Numbered from the stretch's first letter, positions 40,131-51,520 are shown. The stretch: DNA of 58,801 bases from Bremia lactucae (GCF_004359215.1 NC_090625.1:1170937-1229737), one strand, 5' to 3'. Notes: generated by a model from the letters alone, not told the origin. Numbers and translations are program-made.

Positions 40131-41290
40131 GTCGATACCAGCAGCGAAACTTCACTGCTTGCGATGATTAGGTCGTCCAAGGACAACAACAATCATGTCG
40201 CCGTGTGTGCGCTTGATGTAGATGCAGTAATCGGACTCACACTTGCTGAAATTCATCTTGATCGTGAGCTCGTCGATGGTGTGATCCACATGCGTGGCGA
40301 CTGCTTGAGTTCGTAAAGCAACCGCTTGAGCTTGCGTACATGGTTCGGGCTGCCCACGCTAATAAACCCTCCTGGCTGCTGCATGTAAATCTCCTTATCC
40401 AGAATTCCGTTCAAGAATGCAGTCTACACGATCATTTGATGCAGCGTCAATCCAAACTTGGCTGCCATACTCAGCACACTGGCGCAAATGTCTCCTCGTA
40501 GTCGACTCCATACTTCTGCGAAGATCCCTCGGACACGAGCCGCGCCTTGTAACGCTCGATAATTCCATCTTAATTTTCCTTCACTCCAAATCCCATCTGC
40601 AGCCGATTGCTTTGCATCCCTTAGGCAGAGGCGCAACTTCCTAGGTCTTGTTCTTGTGACGCGACTCCAACTCGAAGTCGTATAAAGCTTTCCACTCTTC
40701 CGCGTCGCTGGATTCCATTGCCTACTTGAACGTTGTCGGCATTTCGCCCACGGCATACACGACGTGAACCCCTGCTCATCGTCCATAACTGTAGCAGACG
40801 CAGAAATTTCTTCGAGAGTCGACCGTCGATAATTCGCCGAATGTCGCTTGGGACACGATATTTCGATAGCGTTTTTCAATGACTCAGTATGAAAATGCCG
40901 CTTGCTACCCAGATCGATTTTCGGGTCGGCGTCCTGAGCTTTATTCGGCTCCACTTCAGACTCCATATCATGCCTGTTGAGGTATTGTCTTCATCATAGA
41001 CTTGCACTTGTACCCGTCTTCACTTCTGCCACCGATAAAAGTGTCTTCAGTGAACTGGGCATCGCGACTCATCAGAATCGACCAGTTGACAGGTCTTTAA
41101 AACGATACGTCTTCTAGTGCTACAGATAGCCCAAAAATCGGCCCAATGCGGCTTTTGCGGTCCAGCTTGGATCGCTTTTCTCTTGGAATGTAGACTTACG
41201 CGTGAAAGCCAAAAGCTTGAGGTTTGCCAACAGCAATTTCTTCGTTCAAGTCATGGCGACTGTCCATGGTCGATAGCACGCGATGGACAC
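40131..41290 (-). pseudogene. pol: CoL acidic linker and reverse transcriptase
   Basis: Minus strand: the frame 40966-40424 opens MESEVEPNKAQDADPKIDLG; shifted frames give MAAKFGLTLHQM and TAFLNGILDKEIYMQQPGGF (about 40450-40380). Then come the KQSPRMW block (about 40350) and a degraded YVDD region, with LLSLDDLIIASSEVSLL (40200-40140). The copy ends exactly at the CoG3 LTR start. Confidence 0.8.
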
Positions 41291-42000
41291 CGATTACGGA
41301 GAATCATAGCCGTCAATATAGCTTAACCCAATAGTGTTTGGCGAGTCCGGCGTGTTTCATCATACACTTAGCACATTCCACAAACGTCCTGTTCATTCGC
41401 TCCGCAATCCATTCAGCTGTAGCGCGTAAGGCGGCGTATACTTCAAAACGATACCTTGATCCGAACAGAACCTGGCGATTTTCTTTGATCGTCAGCGTTG
41501 TTGCAACGAAGAGATTTAACGCGTTTACCGGACTACTTTTCCGCGAACGCAACATAATTGGCAAACTTGTCCATCACTTCTGACTTGCTCTTGATCAGGC
41601 AAACGACACATTATTGGAGCTTGTCAGCAATGAAAGTGACAAAATAAAGCTTGTCGCTAAAAGTCGACGGCCACATACATCGCTATGAATGACCTCGATG
41701 TGGATTGAAAGTGTACCCGAGTTTGTTTTCCAAGCGCACAACCATCACAAATCCCCCACTTGTTTACGGACGCAGCGATGATTCCAATAGCGAGATTCTT
41801 CTTAATCATGGCATTAAGCTCGTCATGACCGATACGTCTCAGTCGAGGATGTCATAAGTACGATATACTGTTCTCGTTGCAAGCCAAAGCCTTGACCGCG
41901 TGACTCCCTCTTGAGGAACTTGAGTCATAAGTCTCCGCAGCCTGACGACTTTCTTTTCTTCGCATGCACCGATCTTCCGCTTGGGGCCTTATATTTCTAC
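41291..42000 (-). pseudogene. pol: CoL integrase and GAG-pre-integrase
   Basis: Minus strand: pre-integrase (LRRIGHDELNAMIKKNLAIG region, about 41850-41780; GGFVMVVRLENKLGY, shifted), then the frame 41564-41313 including FVATTLTIKENRQVLFGSRY and ERMNRTFVECAKCMMKHAGL (about 41405-41345), then the AKHYWVK helix. Several frameshifts are present; the first two catalytic positions are in poorly preserved sequence. Confidence 0.78.
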
Positions 42001-43169
42001 GAAGCACCCTTCCTTGCCGAATAAAACAGGCCCAACGTCCTTAGTAAAGCGACCGGCAGAAAAAAAGTTGCGCGATATTTTCGAATATGCCAAACGTTCG
42101 TTAGCACACCCTTCTTCACCCTCTGCGTAGTCTTCATTGACATGACGATGTCACCGCTGCCGATAGCTTGGACCGCACCGTCGTCCGCAAGATGAACGTC
42201 GATTAGGAAGAAGACCTTGTAGTTCCGCACGAAATTCTTCGAACTTGTCAAGTGCTGCGTCACCCCGAGTCAAAAAGCCATACATTGTTCGGCTTAGCAG
42301 AGCCGCTGCTACCGCCAACCGAGAAAGGATATACACCAGAATCTTCAATCTGCGACGTTTGCACGCTGCGACCGATATCGCTCCGCGTCATTCTGGGATC
42401 GTGAAGGGCAATCCGCAATCCAGTGTTTTTGTTAGCCGCAATTGTGGCACGCATCAGTCTTCTTTACCAGCCGTCCTTTGCGCTTAGCAACCTTCAACAT
42501 TAACGCTTGATCGGACGCAGCTCCGTCGCCGCCCTATTCCTTGCGTTTCAAGTCTTCGTGTAGGAGTCGAGACGTCACAAGCTCCCAAGACAACGTGTCC
42601 GCACGCGATTCCAGCGCCGTGATTAGAAACTGGAATGAGTCACTTAGACTCGCAAGAAACGTGATAACCAAGTCGTCCTGGGACACGCACCGCGTCGAGC
42701 TTCTCCGCTAGCGTCTTGAGCTTGTGATGTGCTCCAGGACATCATCACCTCCTTCCATCATAGTTGAGAAGATACGTCGACGAAGAAAGAGCTTGTTTGC
42801 AAGGCTCCTCTTCTCGGAATGTCCTTCGAGTCGTGACCATGCATCATGCGCACCACTTGGCGATCGGACCAGCGGCAGCTGCGAGTCTTCCATTGCAAGA
42901 CAGAGCATCGCCAGCGCATTTCGAGTCTTTCTCTTGTATCGCCTAATTCATCGCATTTGTGCACTGCTCCAGCTTGATCTTCCAACTTGCCACTTCCCAC
43001 AAGTCCATTTCCTCCAACACCATCTGCATGCATCTTGAACTTCCACGTGTGAAAGTCGATGCCGTCAAATTTGTTGATCCGACCTGGCGTAGGGACGTCA
43101 ATGGTAGCGAAGACAGTATCTGGTGCGGGGAAGGCAGAGTTGGAGGGGCTTGGGCTCATAACCTGATAT
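42001..43169 (-). pseudogene. gag: CoL gag, CCHC knuckle and protease
   Basis: The gag starts MSPSPSNSAFPAPDTVFATI at 43159, with GRINKFDGIDFHTWKFKM. After a frameshift the core continues (SLAMEDSQLPLVRSPSGAHD, SRLEGHSEKRSLANKLFLRR, 42908-42760). The knuckle (CHNCGKQKH...C) lies at about 42445-42400, and the protease frame 42263-41997 gives DVHLADDGAVQAIGSGDIVM. The DSG motif is near 42275-42265. Confidence 0.83.
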
Positions 43170-43347
43170 TAAAGGTCAAGTGAGCACTAGTTGGCAAAAT
43201 GCAATGATAATAACTAAATGTCCCTAGTTCGGAAACTTATTGCTGCCTGTAAGCCAACCATTACTATTTAGCCAATCACTGTTTTTAGTTTATAACCTTC
43301 TTGAACACGTGACGTCATCCCTATGACGACATTAACATTTACTACCG
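43170..43347 (-). repeat. CoL 5' LTR, 5' end missing
   Basis: Minus strand: it resembles the CoG LTR in the TGGTTGGCTTA and GTGCTCACTTGACC blocks and precedes the AGGTTATGAGCCC leader motif at about 43165-43150. Its start is replaced by the GyA3 LTR at about 43348. Confidence 0.6.
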
Positions 43348-43650
43348 GTAATGGGGCACACTGCGGTTGGTGAACCGTTGTTGTGATACATTTATTGTCT
43401 GGGCAAAATACCTTACTATTCTATTTAGAGTAGTTAATCACTAAAATCCAATTTATAACGGGTAATGTATGTGGTATCCGCCAGATATAAATCTGGCGGC
43501 CGAAATCTATTTTTGGAATAGCTAGGCTAAGGCTTTAGATTTAAATATTCAAATAAAGTTCAGTTTCCCTTTGATCTTAAAGCGTCTAGTGCCTTCCTAA
43601 GGCTTGCGCATTTAATTGTGAGAGAAAATAGCCTTTTCTAGTATATAGTC
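43348..43650 (+). repeat. GyA3 LTR, 3'-truncated
   Basis: It starts AATGGGGCACACTGCGGTTGG and aligns with the first roughly 300 bp of the GyA LTR (the reverse complement of 51520-50984). It then jumps straight to internal sequence equivalent to GyA1 position about 1159, so the LTR end, gag and protease are deleted. Confidence 0.8.
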
Positions 43651-44062
43651 TCAATGTTGAAAACACTAATTTTGAGCACGACTCAGAAAAAGGAGGTGGT
43701 ACAGCACGTACTCCGTCGAGTGACACTCGTTGCAATAACGATTCACTGAATGCTGAAGCATTGTAGGCGTAGGCCGAGTCATCAAGGATGAAATATTCCT
43801 GAGACACGTAGAGTGGCACGTCTAATTCACCGAGTATGGTCGGCCAAGGTGGCACCATACTGAGTGTACTATGGCTTTTCGGATCAACCCTTCTAATGCA
43901 CGTGAAGCGACACGTAAACGATCACTGGACAAGAAAATTGAGTTACATATTACATAACTCCTCGTCGAATGTCGGATTGGACACCAGTTCTGGTACAGAA
44001 TCAATGAAGGTTAAAAACCTGGCAACATGAATGTCTCGGCCTCTAAGAAGCGTATTGTCTCT
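43651..44062 (+). pseudogene. GyA3 pol spacer fragment
   Basis: It aligns with GyA1 at about 1159-1600, with internal gaps, ending in the TCTCGGCCTCTAAGAAGCG block. At 44062 it meets a minus-strand RNase H piece. The intervening RT is missing. Confidence 0.75.
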
Positions 44063-44312
44063 ACCTCGAGATGGGGCGACTCAGTCGCAGTGCGTAAAGA
44101 CGCGTGATTTGTATATATCACAAACGGCTTAGAGCCAAGCAGTTGAACTCTGAATTGACAAGAGCGTACTTCATTGCAAGTGTTCATTGTCAAGAACTGG
44201 GTAGTTCTTTTTCGCAGCTTCAAGTTGTCTAGACTCAAGCGCTTACACATCCTCGCCCATCATTATCTGTTTATAACAGAGCACTGCCGATGCCAAAATT
44301 CGATGTGCCTAG
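44063..44312 (-). pseudogene. pol: GyA3 RNase H fragment, inverted relative to rest of GyA3
   Basis: Minus strand: LDNLKLRKRTTQFLTMNTCN, then VQLLGSKPFVIYTNHASLRT and ATESPHLE. It corresponds to GyA1 about 2980-3195 (KLRKSTTQFMT; LLGSMPFVIYTDHASLRR). The remainder of this copy is on the plus strand, so the piece has been flipped as well as joined across a deletion. Confidence 0.8.
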
Positions 44313-46180
44313 AGTTTGGTGCGGTTGGAAGGGATGCGTTAGCCAGGAGTGCAACGGCACCCGCTTCCCGGAAAAAGGTCGTGGTGACTCGAAGAACGAG
44401 TACCCGACAGATTAGGACGATCAAATACACGTCTAATGAGTAAATTTTGGACCAGTCCCTAATAAGAGGACGGGCCTTCGAACGAGGTGTTCAAGGCCTC
44501 GAAAGACGAAATTGCGGAGGCATCCTCAGTTGAGGTGCTCCGGCAAGTCTTTAAATCTGCCGAGGAGATAGTAAATCTCCCGGAGATGTCGTGGGTTCTA
44601 TTCATTGCCGAATTTAAGGAAGGAAACATTCACGAAATAGTCACACCAGTTCCAGAAGAGATCTTGGTGGACTGTTGCTCGTCGTCCACAATGGACGAGA
44701 GCGTCCTAGAAACGGACAAATAGAAATGATTTGCTGCTCAAGGCTGGGATGCCTTGAGCGAGAATCCGATCTTTGAGGCTCTGTGGAAACATCGCGATGT
44801 GTTCCCCGAAAAAGTGCCGAGCCGCCTACCAGCAGATAGAGGCATTGGGCACGAAATAGACCTCGAACCGGGCACCCAGTATTGTGTGACCAGGCAATGG
44901 CCGTTGCCGAAAGAACAAGTCAATCATATCGACGAGTTCTTCAACAAGCGAGCCAAGGCGGGACATGTGCGTGAGAGCAAATCGCCCACTGCAGCCCGAC
45001 CTTTTGTGTGCATAATGCCACAGGTGGATGGCGCGTGGTTCATGCTTACAGTAAGCTGACCACGGCGACCATACTGGCTCGTACGCCAATCCCGCAGAAA
45101 GATGTTTTGTTGAACTCCATGGGAAAGTCAGCTATCTTTCTCGCGTTGGATTTGAAGAATGGCTACTATCAGGTACTCAGTCCGATGTAGCCAAAACAAC
45201 TGGAAGTACCCAAGCGGTATGCTCTGGGAGTGACTTGTGATGCCCCAACGTTTGAAAAACGCACCAGCGACATTCAACCGAGTGGTGGCTTGCGTGATGC
45301 GTCAACACCGTGTCTACGCGCCCCATTACTTTGACGATGTATTCGTGCATAGTATGGCCGAGGACGGGCTAAGCGCAATAGAGTCGCACAAGCGTCATTT
45401 AGACGCTGTGTCGCAGACTTTGAAGGACACCCAATTGTACGTCAACTTGCAAAAGTGCGTCATTGGGGTCCCTGCGTTACTTGTGCTGGGTTGCATCGTA
45501 GGTACACATGGTGTACGAGCAGACCCAGCCAAGGTAAAATCAAAAAAGAAATTGCCAATCCCACGGCATTTGAACGATTCGCGCCAATTCCTAGGGCTCG
45601 CTAATTACTTGCATGAATATAGCAATAATTATGCGGAGCAAACTAAACCATTATATGACCTACTTAAAAGGACGCAGAATGGGTTTGGTTAAAAGAACAA
45701 GATGATGCATTCACATCAGTGAAGCAATCTCTTGTAGAGGAACGGTTCTTGGCATTGCCAGACGTGGATAAGCCTTATAGCGTCGTCTGCGACGCAAGTA
45801 ATTTTGCAATCTGCAGCGCGCTCATGCAGAAGGATGACGATGGCGTTGACCGCGTCATAACTTATCAGTCCCGGCTTTTAAAAGCCGCGGAACGGAATTA
45901 CCCCGTGCATGACAAAGAGCTACTTTCAATAAAGTATGCTCTTGTCAAGTTTCGTGTGCACCTATTGGGCACCGAGCCATTTGTGGCTTATACGTTCACG
46001 CATCACTGCGGACCGCAATAAATTCACCGCACCTTTCGCCTATAATGGCAAGATGGCTGACATTCTTCTCTGAATTTAATTTCAAAGTCATATATAAGCC
46101 GGGTAATTCGAATGTCTTGGTTGACGCTTTATCGCGCAGATCAGACTTCGAGGTAAGACACCAGAAAGTGCGTCTAGTGC
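44313..46180 (+). pseudogene. pol: GyJ pol spacer, reverse transcriptase and RNase H
   Basis: The spacer frame 44487-44723 is acidic. RT blocks: [20 protein letters not shown] (44850-44910), AGHVRESKSP, GGWRVVHAYSKLTTATILAR (45014-45080), AIFLALDLKNGYYQVLSPM (45132-45190), HYFDDVFVHSMAEDG (YFDD, 45325-45367), LGCIVGTHGVRADPAKVK (45487-45540), ANYLHEYSNNYAEQTKPLYD. RNase H: VVCDASNFAICSALMQ (45781-45830) and HDKELLSIKYALVKFRVHLL (45908-45967). Frameshifts lie near 45000, 45190 and 45690; otherwise it is well preserved. Confidence 0.9.
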
Positions 46181-47290
46181 TAAAGCGCAATTTCAGCCGT
46201 CAACGTTGGCAGCCATGAAGGCATACTACGTAACGAGCTCATTGGCTTCTGCGTTAAAAGAAAGCTATAGTCAGGACGACCATTGTCGCCTGGTGTTGGA
46301 TCACTTCGGGGGACGAAAGGTTTCCCTTCCTTCGCACCTGAAAGTAAAGCTAAATCGCTTTAGCAACAGCGATGGCCTATCATGGCATCAGCTGTCACCT
46401 TGTGATCCTTGAGAATCTATGTGCCTCATGACACAAATTTTAAGCTGATCATCCTTCACGAGCTCCATGATGCGCCATATAGTGGGCATCTGGGCCATGA
46501 AAGACATTCTCACGAGTGTCAGAGAAATTTTGATGGCCACACCTACATAGATGGGTGGTCAACTATATTCGCTGTTGCGAACAGTGTCAGCGCATTAAGT
46601 CTACACCGTCCAGCAGTGCGCCACTGAAGCCGCTACCGATTCTAACCAACTGTTGGAAGTCAGTAAGTCTGGGCTTCATGTTTGGCATGCCGCCCGATCA
46701 TAAGGGTCGGACGGTGCTTTTCGTCTTTGTGGACTGACTGAGCACAATGGTGCATTTAGCACCATGTAAAACATCGATCACAGGCAAGGCTACAGGTTCT
46801 AGGCACAATGGCCAAAACAATGAACACGAAGCCCACACTGGCACCAGCAGGTCACGCAACAGCCTCGCCGGTTCGTGGTGCCTGGAGGGAGCTCTCTTGT
46901 TCCTGGATCATGTTTACCGACTACACGGGATGCCCGAGTCCATAGTATCGGACCGGGATCCACGTTTTACGTCTGGTTTTTGGCGTTATGTGTTTGAGCT
47001 CGTAGGTAGCAAGCTTCACATGTCGACCGCAGATCATCCCCAGACTATGGCCAAACAGAACGTACCAATCGGGTCGTGGCGGATGTCTTACGCACTATAG
47101 CAACTCCCAAAGAGTGGAGCAAGCAATTGCCCTTTGTGGGGTTCGCTATAAATAACAGTGGCCACGCAATTACGGGTGAGACACCGTTTTATATTAACGG
47201 ACTGCGCCATCCTCGGACTCCAGTCTCGTTTGTGCGCAGCCCGAATCTTAGTGAGGCCCCTCACTATGCTCAGTGCGAAGGAGGGACATA
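46181..47290 (+). pseudogene. pol: GyJ integrase with an internal insertion
   Basis: The zinc region ends YIRCCEQCQRIKSTPSSSAP (46564-46623). The core begins GLMFGMPPDHKGRTVLFVFV-like sequence with a stop for the residue after VD (46736-46738), then MVHLAPCKTSITGKA. About 90-100 bp without integrase similarity follow (about 46788-46885). The core resumes FLDHVYRLHGMPESIVSDRD then PRFTSGFW (46902-46984) and ADHPQT...TNRVV (47028-47080) with a 1-nt frameshift. The C-terminal part is INNSGHAITGETPFYINGLR (47149-47208). Confidence 0.86.
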
Positions 47291-48373
47291 GTTTCGTCAA
47301 TATGACGATGACCCGCGAGGGTATCATCTCAACGACAGAAACTTGCCCTAGTGACCCTGCCAGTTTAGCAGTGATCATTGAAGCTACGCCTTATGGCCGA
47401 CCTCTCGGCGGTATCAAAGGCGAGTTTGAAGCTAAAAGCGTGAGCGAGGCTCAACGCTTTGCAAATGAGCGATTAGCCGTCGCACGAAAAGTCCGTGACG
47501 CAATGGCAAGCGCACAGGACGAGCAAAAAGAATATGCGGACCGAAATGGTCGAAGAAATAATGAATGCTTTTGAGTGGGTGAAAAGTAACTGCTACCCTA
47601 CCTAAGGATGCATTTTCTGTACTACCTGGAGGTACTACGAAGTTGTTGCCGCGTTTCATTGTGCCCTTTACGGTGGTAAAAGAGGTTGGAGACCTAAATT
47701 ATAGGCTTACCCTTCCCCCGTATACGAAGACTCACCCCGTATTCTACGTGGGTCGTCTGAAACGGTATGTAGACCCAAATGAGGTCACATGCCCATCCGT
47801 CTAAGGAGACCGATGGTGACACCGACTGTGAGTCGAGCGTCGTTCGGGTGGGGGAGACGGAGACGGAGTAGGCGGAAAACTATCAGCTGACCGCCTCCTC
47901 CCACCACGAACTGGACTCGGAGAGCGAGGAACATCACGCGAGTAACGGGGATACCTCAGCGTTATCCGCTCAAAAAAAGTCCAAGCGAGTCTTCAGGCGC
48001 TCATGACCCTGACGAGCCTTCGCTCGGACATCAAGAAGATCCGAGGTCAGTTGCGAGACTCGACCCTCGAGATCCGCAATACGTCGTTCGGAAGCGCGTA
48101 ACGCCCCTGACTGAACGGACGAAGGTAAGGCAGCCGCGAGTCGGTGGGCGAGATCGCCACTCCTATCGGGCGCCACCTGCACTGATGGATGCGAGTGGGA
48201 ATCAACGCTTTCTTGTTGGAAGGTTGCTTGCCCACCGCTCCGTGAGGTAAAGGTATCAGATCCTCGTCCAATGGAAAGGTGACCCGAAGAGTTTCGACTC
48301 TTGGGAACCGATCGATACCCTACGTATTGATGTGCCCGGCTTTATGGCTGCCTATGAAAAGGACACCAGCTGA
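47291..48373 (+). pseudogene. pol: GyJ integrase C-terminus and chromodomain
   Basis: Frames give FANERLAVARKVRDAMASAQ and DEQKEYADRNGRRNN (47458-47565), then LLPRFIVPFTVVKEVGD (GPY/F-like, 47645-47700) and HPVFYVGRLKRYVDPNE (47737-47785). A Pro/Ser/Asp-rich linker leads to the chromodomain NQRFLVGRLLAHR then YQILVQWKGDPKSFDSWEPI (48200-48312). The stop at 48371-48373 overlaps the 3' end of the opposing accessory frame. Confidence 0.85.
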
Positions 48374-49305
48374 GGCCTCTTCACTAGTCTCAAATGGACT
48401 AGCAGCGGCAGCGTTGTAAGAAAAAAAGGGGGTACAACACCGCCCATGATTTCTTTCACATGCAAGCGGGCAAAATTAATTCGTTGCGACGGCTGTTTCA
48501 TCGCATCGAAATGCCGATGAATGCGGCGCAAGAATTCCGCCTCGTATTGGTCGGGCGTTTCTATTGAACGCAACACGATCGGGATCGGGAAAATACGCCC
48601 AAGCGATTTTCCCTGAGCCCTCCATGACAATAAGACGCCATAATAATTATGTGCGTCTAGGAGCGCGCTCTAGGAGCGACGCTCTTGACTTGTTGAAACG
48701 AGGCCATTTAGATGGAGGGGTATCGGTGATATGCCACCCGTCACATAGCCATGTTCTAAACGGCTGGCTTGTGACACCGACTGAGCACGTTCACGTGTCG
48801 TCGGCGGAGCTTTAGGTCCAGAATCCTCTATCTCAGAACCATTAAGGATAATGGTCGGAGCAATAGACGTTATGTTACCTAACGGAGAAGTGGATGCGCC
48901 TTTATGGGCAGCGCCCTCATTAATAACCGCTGTGCTATTCAGCGCAGACGACGAGACAGCATTCGTAAATGTTGCTGTCTCCATGTTGTGAGCCATGGGA
49001 GAACTTTAGATGGGCTATAATGCGCCATCATCCGTTCTCATGAGCTCGTTGTCCGCGTTACTACTATGAGGTGATTGCAACAGTGGCGACTCATTGTAGT
49101 CGACAATGAGCGACGGATCAATATCCTCACTGTTAAAGTGGGATGGATCCTAAAGACCTGATAACGCGACAGCAGTAGTAGCTGTCGGCGTTTCGAATAA
49201 GGCATCAGACGGTGCCGGCATGATAACGCGGCTCGTGCGCTTAGTGCATGGTTAAGTGGGCGTCTTCGCAGACGACCCACCAGCGTGGCCCCTTTTCGGT
49301 GACAT
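48352..49305 (-). pseudogene. GyJ accessory frame on the strand opposite pol
   Basis: One minus-strand frame of 318 codons runs from ATG at 49305-49303 (MSPKRGHAGGSSAKTP) to a stop at 48352, interrupted by about five in-frame stops but no frameshift that I can see: pieces starting at 48996 and 48630 are in the same frame. The N-terminal two thirds are Ser/Thr/Ala-rich and probably disordered; the C-terminal part (SWRAQGKSLGRIFPIPIVLR, YEAEFLRRIHRHFDAMKQPS) looks helical. Its tail overlaps the pol stop by about 22 nt. I recognise no family. Confidence 0.55.
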
Positions 49306-49434
49306 CTTTGGCGCCGTGTATGTGAACACAGGTCGCTAGAGTGATTGAGTGAACTAGCGGCACGTAAAGCTGCTCGCAGTTCTTCTGTCCTCTTTAGCGA
49401 ATTTTAAAATGTAAATTCGTTCTTTAAGGGGGGG

Positions 49435-49912
49435 TAACGGGCTAAAGTTGCCCTAATGTTACCCAGTCCCCGCTAAGTACACTTGGTATACTTGAGGGGA
49501 TGGTCAGCTACTTATAATAAAGTAATTTGACCCACCACTAGGGTTTGGTTCACATTTGTGGCAAATGCACATAGGTGCATTTATATTAGGAGGGATGACG
49601 CCCAGCGTCATCCGTTACGCGAGGTTTCTAGAAAGATACGCTCGCAATACATATTAGTGTTATCTATAGAGATGGCATTTTGATCGGTAAAAATAGATAT
49701 TTATATTTAATGCGATTAAATCTAAATCTGTCTGAAAACTACTTTCTACTTACAAAGTGCGCACGAGAAGCCGGATTACCGCTCCCGTGACGACACTTTA
49801 CTAGCGTGCTTAGTGCGTTGGGTCAGGTCGCTAAGGCCGCCACCACAACTACCTCACTGCACGCAAGAGAAGCTGATTTAACCGCTTCCTCACTGTGCTA
49901 GGGTGTGTGTCT
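49435..49912 (+). repeat. GyJ 3' LTR (right edge uncertain)
   Basis: It starts TAACGGGC right after a G-rich tract (49426-49434). It contains the perfect hairpins AAATGCAC/GTGCATTT (49563-49582) and GGATGACGC/GCGTCATCC (49593-49613). There is no second copy, so the end is estimated. Bases 49913-49948 before GyA4 gag are unassigned. Confidence 0.65.
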
Positions 49913-49948
49913 AAGAAGAGCGTGGCCGCATTGCGATGTGCTCGCCTT

Positions 49949-50933
49949 CAGTATCGACTTTTTCCCGCACCGTACCAGATTTCTGGTATAGTTCGGAATT
50001 GGTGCTCTTTCGAGATTTACGCGTATTTCGTAGAGGACAGGCCGGACGTAAATGTTTCGTGCTTCCGCACGTATAACATCTACGGAAGTTCTAATGCTGT
50101 TCCACAGCATGAAAAGCTGGTTCCGATTTATTAGACGGTACCCATGTGCTCGAAGAGCTTGTTTGGTAAACAGGCATGCTAACGCGAGCAGACTCAAGGT
50201 CGAACTCGGCGCGTCGCGCTATGGCAATTGCCTCTTCAGAAGAAGCAGGATGAGATCGGAATAATTTTGTCCGGGCAACGCCCTCATTGAGACCCCCCAT
50301 AAAGATAGTTATCACAATTGCTTCTTGCACCGGGTCTTGATGCATAGATGCAATGAGAGTTCTCAACTCCTGGACAAAATCTTCTAGGGTTCGTGTACCC
50401 TGTTGAGTCGCTAGGAGCCGTGCTCGCATGCGAAAAGTCTGATCAGGCGGTGCAACATGCTAGTCATTTGCTGTTTCAGCGAATCCCATAAGGGCAAAAC
50501 GTCGTTTATGGGCGTGCTGCACGATAGTGCCCACTCCATGGCTCTACCTCCAAATGGCCATAGCCACCTTTTGCGTTTCTGTTAAGGAAAAAGGCGAAAT
50601 CAATTGACATTTCGATCTGCTTTATCCAAAAAGGGATATTTTCTCCCTCTTTTCCCTCAAATGTCTTCACCTTGACAGCTAGAGAGCACGCCCTCGGCTC
50701 TGAGTCAGGTACAGAGATGTGCCGGGTTGGCATAGATGCCGCTAAATGGTCCTGTACCTGACCGATCAGGGAGGCTTCGTACTGCATGAAGACTTCAAGC
50801 CTTGCATGCAGGACACCTCTGGTCCCTGGGAGATAATGACTCCACATGTTCATGCCCAAATAAAGTTTTGAGCTTGACATAAGCTGCGCATTGCGCCTCA
50901 GAAAGTTCTAGAATTTCTTCCATTTTAGTGAGA
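49949..50933 (-). pseudogene. gag: GyA4 gag
   Basis: The minus strand starts MEEILELSEAQCAAYVKLKT at 50933, about 50 bp past the LTR and primer site. It includes FQTFRMRARLLATQQGTRTL-type sequence (50440-50380), DFVQELRTLIASMHQDPVQE then AIVITIFMGGLNEGVARTKL (50380-50260) and AEFDLESARVSMPVYQTSSS. The knuckle is degraded (VIRAEARNIYVRPVL). It stops at the point equal to GyA1 position about 545, next to GyJ. Frameshifts occur near 50880 and 50100. Confidence 0.88.
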
Positions 50934-50983
50934 TATTAGTCTTGTAAAGACTAACGCGTAGATTGACTACGAGTGCTACCAGG

Positions 50984-51520
50984 TGTAGCGGAGCTACCTC
51001 GCTCCTTAAGTCAGGGAAGACTTAAAGACTCATAATGCAGCGGAGCGACCTCGCTCCTTGAGTCAGAGGAAGACTTTCAGACTCAGAGAGTCACTTGGTT
51101 CTATTGAACTAATGGGTTTAACAACTTAGGGAGTCGTACAAGCTATTAAAGCTTAAGGAATCCTAGTCCAAGGGATTTAGAGGCTCGTAGAACCAAGTGG
51201 CAACTAGTGCTCAAATGGATATACCTTAAAAAGGCTTCTGTCTCTTACGGTTCAATGCGCAAGCTTGGAAGGCACTTAACGCCTTAAGATCAAAAGGGGA
51301 ACTGCACTTTATTTAATTATTTAAATCTAAAAACCTTACCCTAGCTAATTTAAAATAGATGTTGGCCGCCAGATTTATATCGCGCGGCGACCACATTTGT
51401 TACCCATAATAGATGGGATTTAAGTAACTAACTATTTAAAAAATTAGATACTAGGGCATTTTACCCATAAAGTAAATGTACCACAACAACGGTTCTCCAA
51501 CCGATGTGTGCCCCATTACA
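50984..51520 (-). repeat. GyA LTR, complete, shared between GyA2 and GyA4
   Basis: On the minus strand it begins TGTAATGGGGCACACATCGG at 51520, after the purine tract GGGGGAGGG (51521-51529), and ends CGCTACA at 50984, before CCTGGTAGCAC. It therefore serves as 3' LTR of GyA2 and as 5' LTR of the GyA4 gag. It aligns with 58385-58801 and 43348-43650. Confidence 0.88.

Larger units (their letters stand above)
40131..43347 (-). mobile_element. CoL, copia element related to CoG, interrupted by CoG3
   Basis: Minus-strand order is partial LTR (43347-43170), gag, knuckle, protease, pre-integrase, integrase, linker, RT. RT is cut at 40131 by the CoG3 LTR just after the YVDD region (LDDLIIASSEVSLLVS). 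The LTR shares the block CTAGTGCTCACTTGACCTTTA with the CoG LTR. Confidence 0.85.
44313..49912 (+). mobile_element. GyJ, Ty3/gypsy element with chromodomain and convergent accessory ORF, 5'-truncated
   Basis: Plus-strand pol from a spacer through RT, RNase H, integrase and chromodomain (to 48373), then a minus-strand accessory frame (49305-48352), a G-rich tract (49426-49434) and a 3' LTR. The 5' LTR, gag and protease are absent. It is a different lineage from GyA and GyF, judged by RT and integrase sequence. It also carries many perfect short hairpins. Confidence 0.9.

Noticed and set aside
42724..43183. Plus-strand ORFs of 60-104 codons
   Set aside because: They are antisense to the CoL gag, which shows clear copia motifs on the minus strand.
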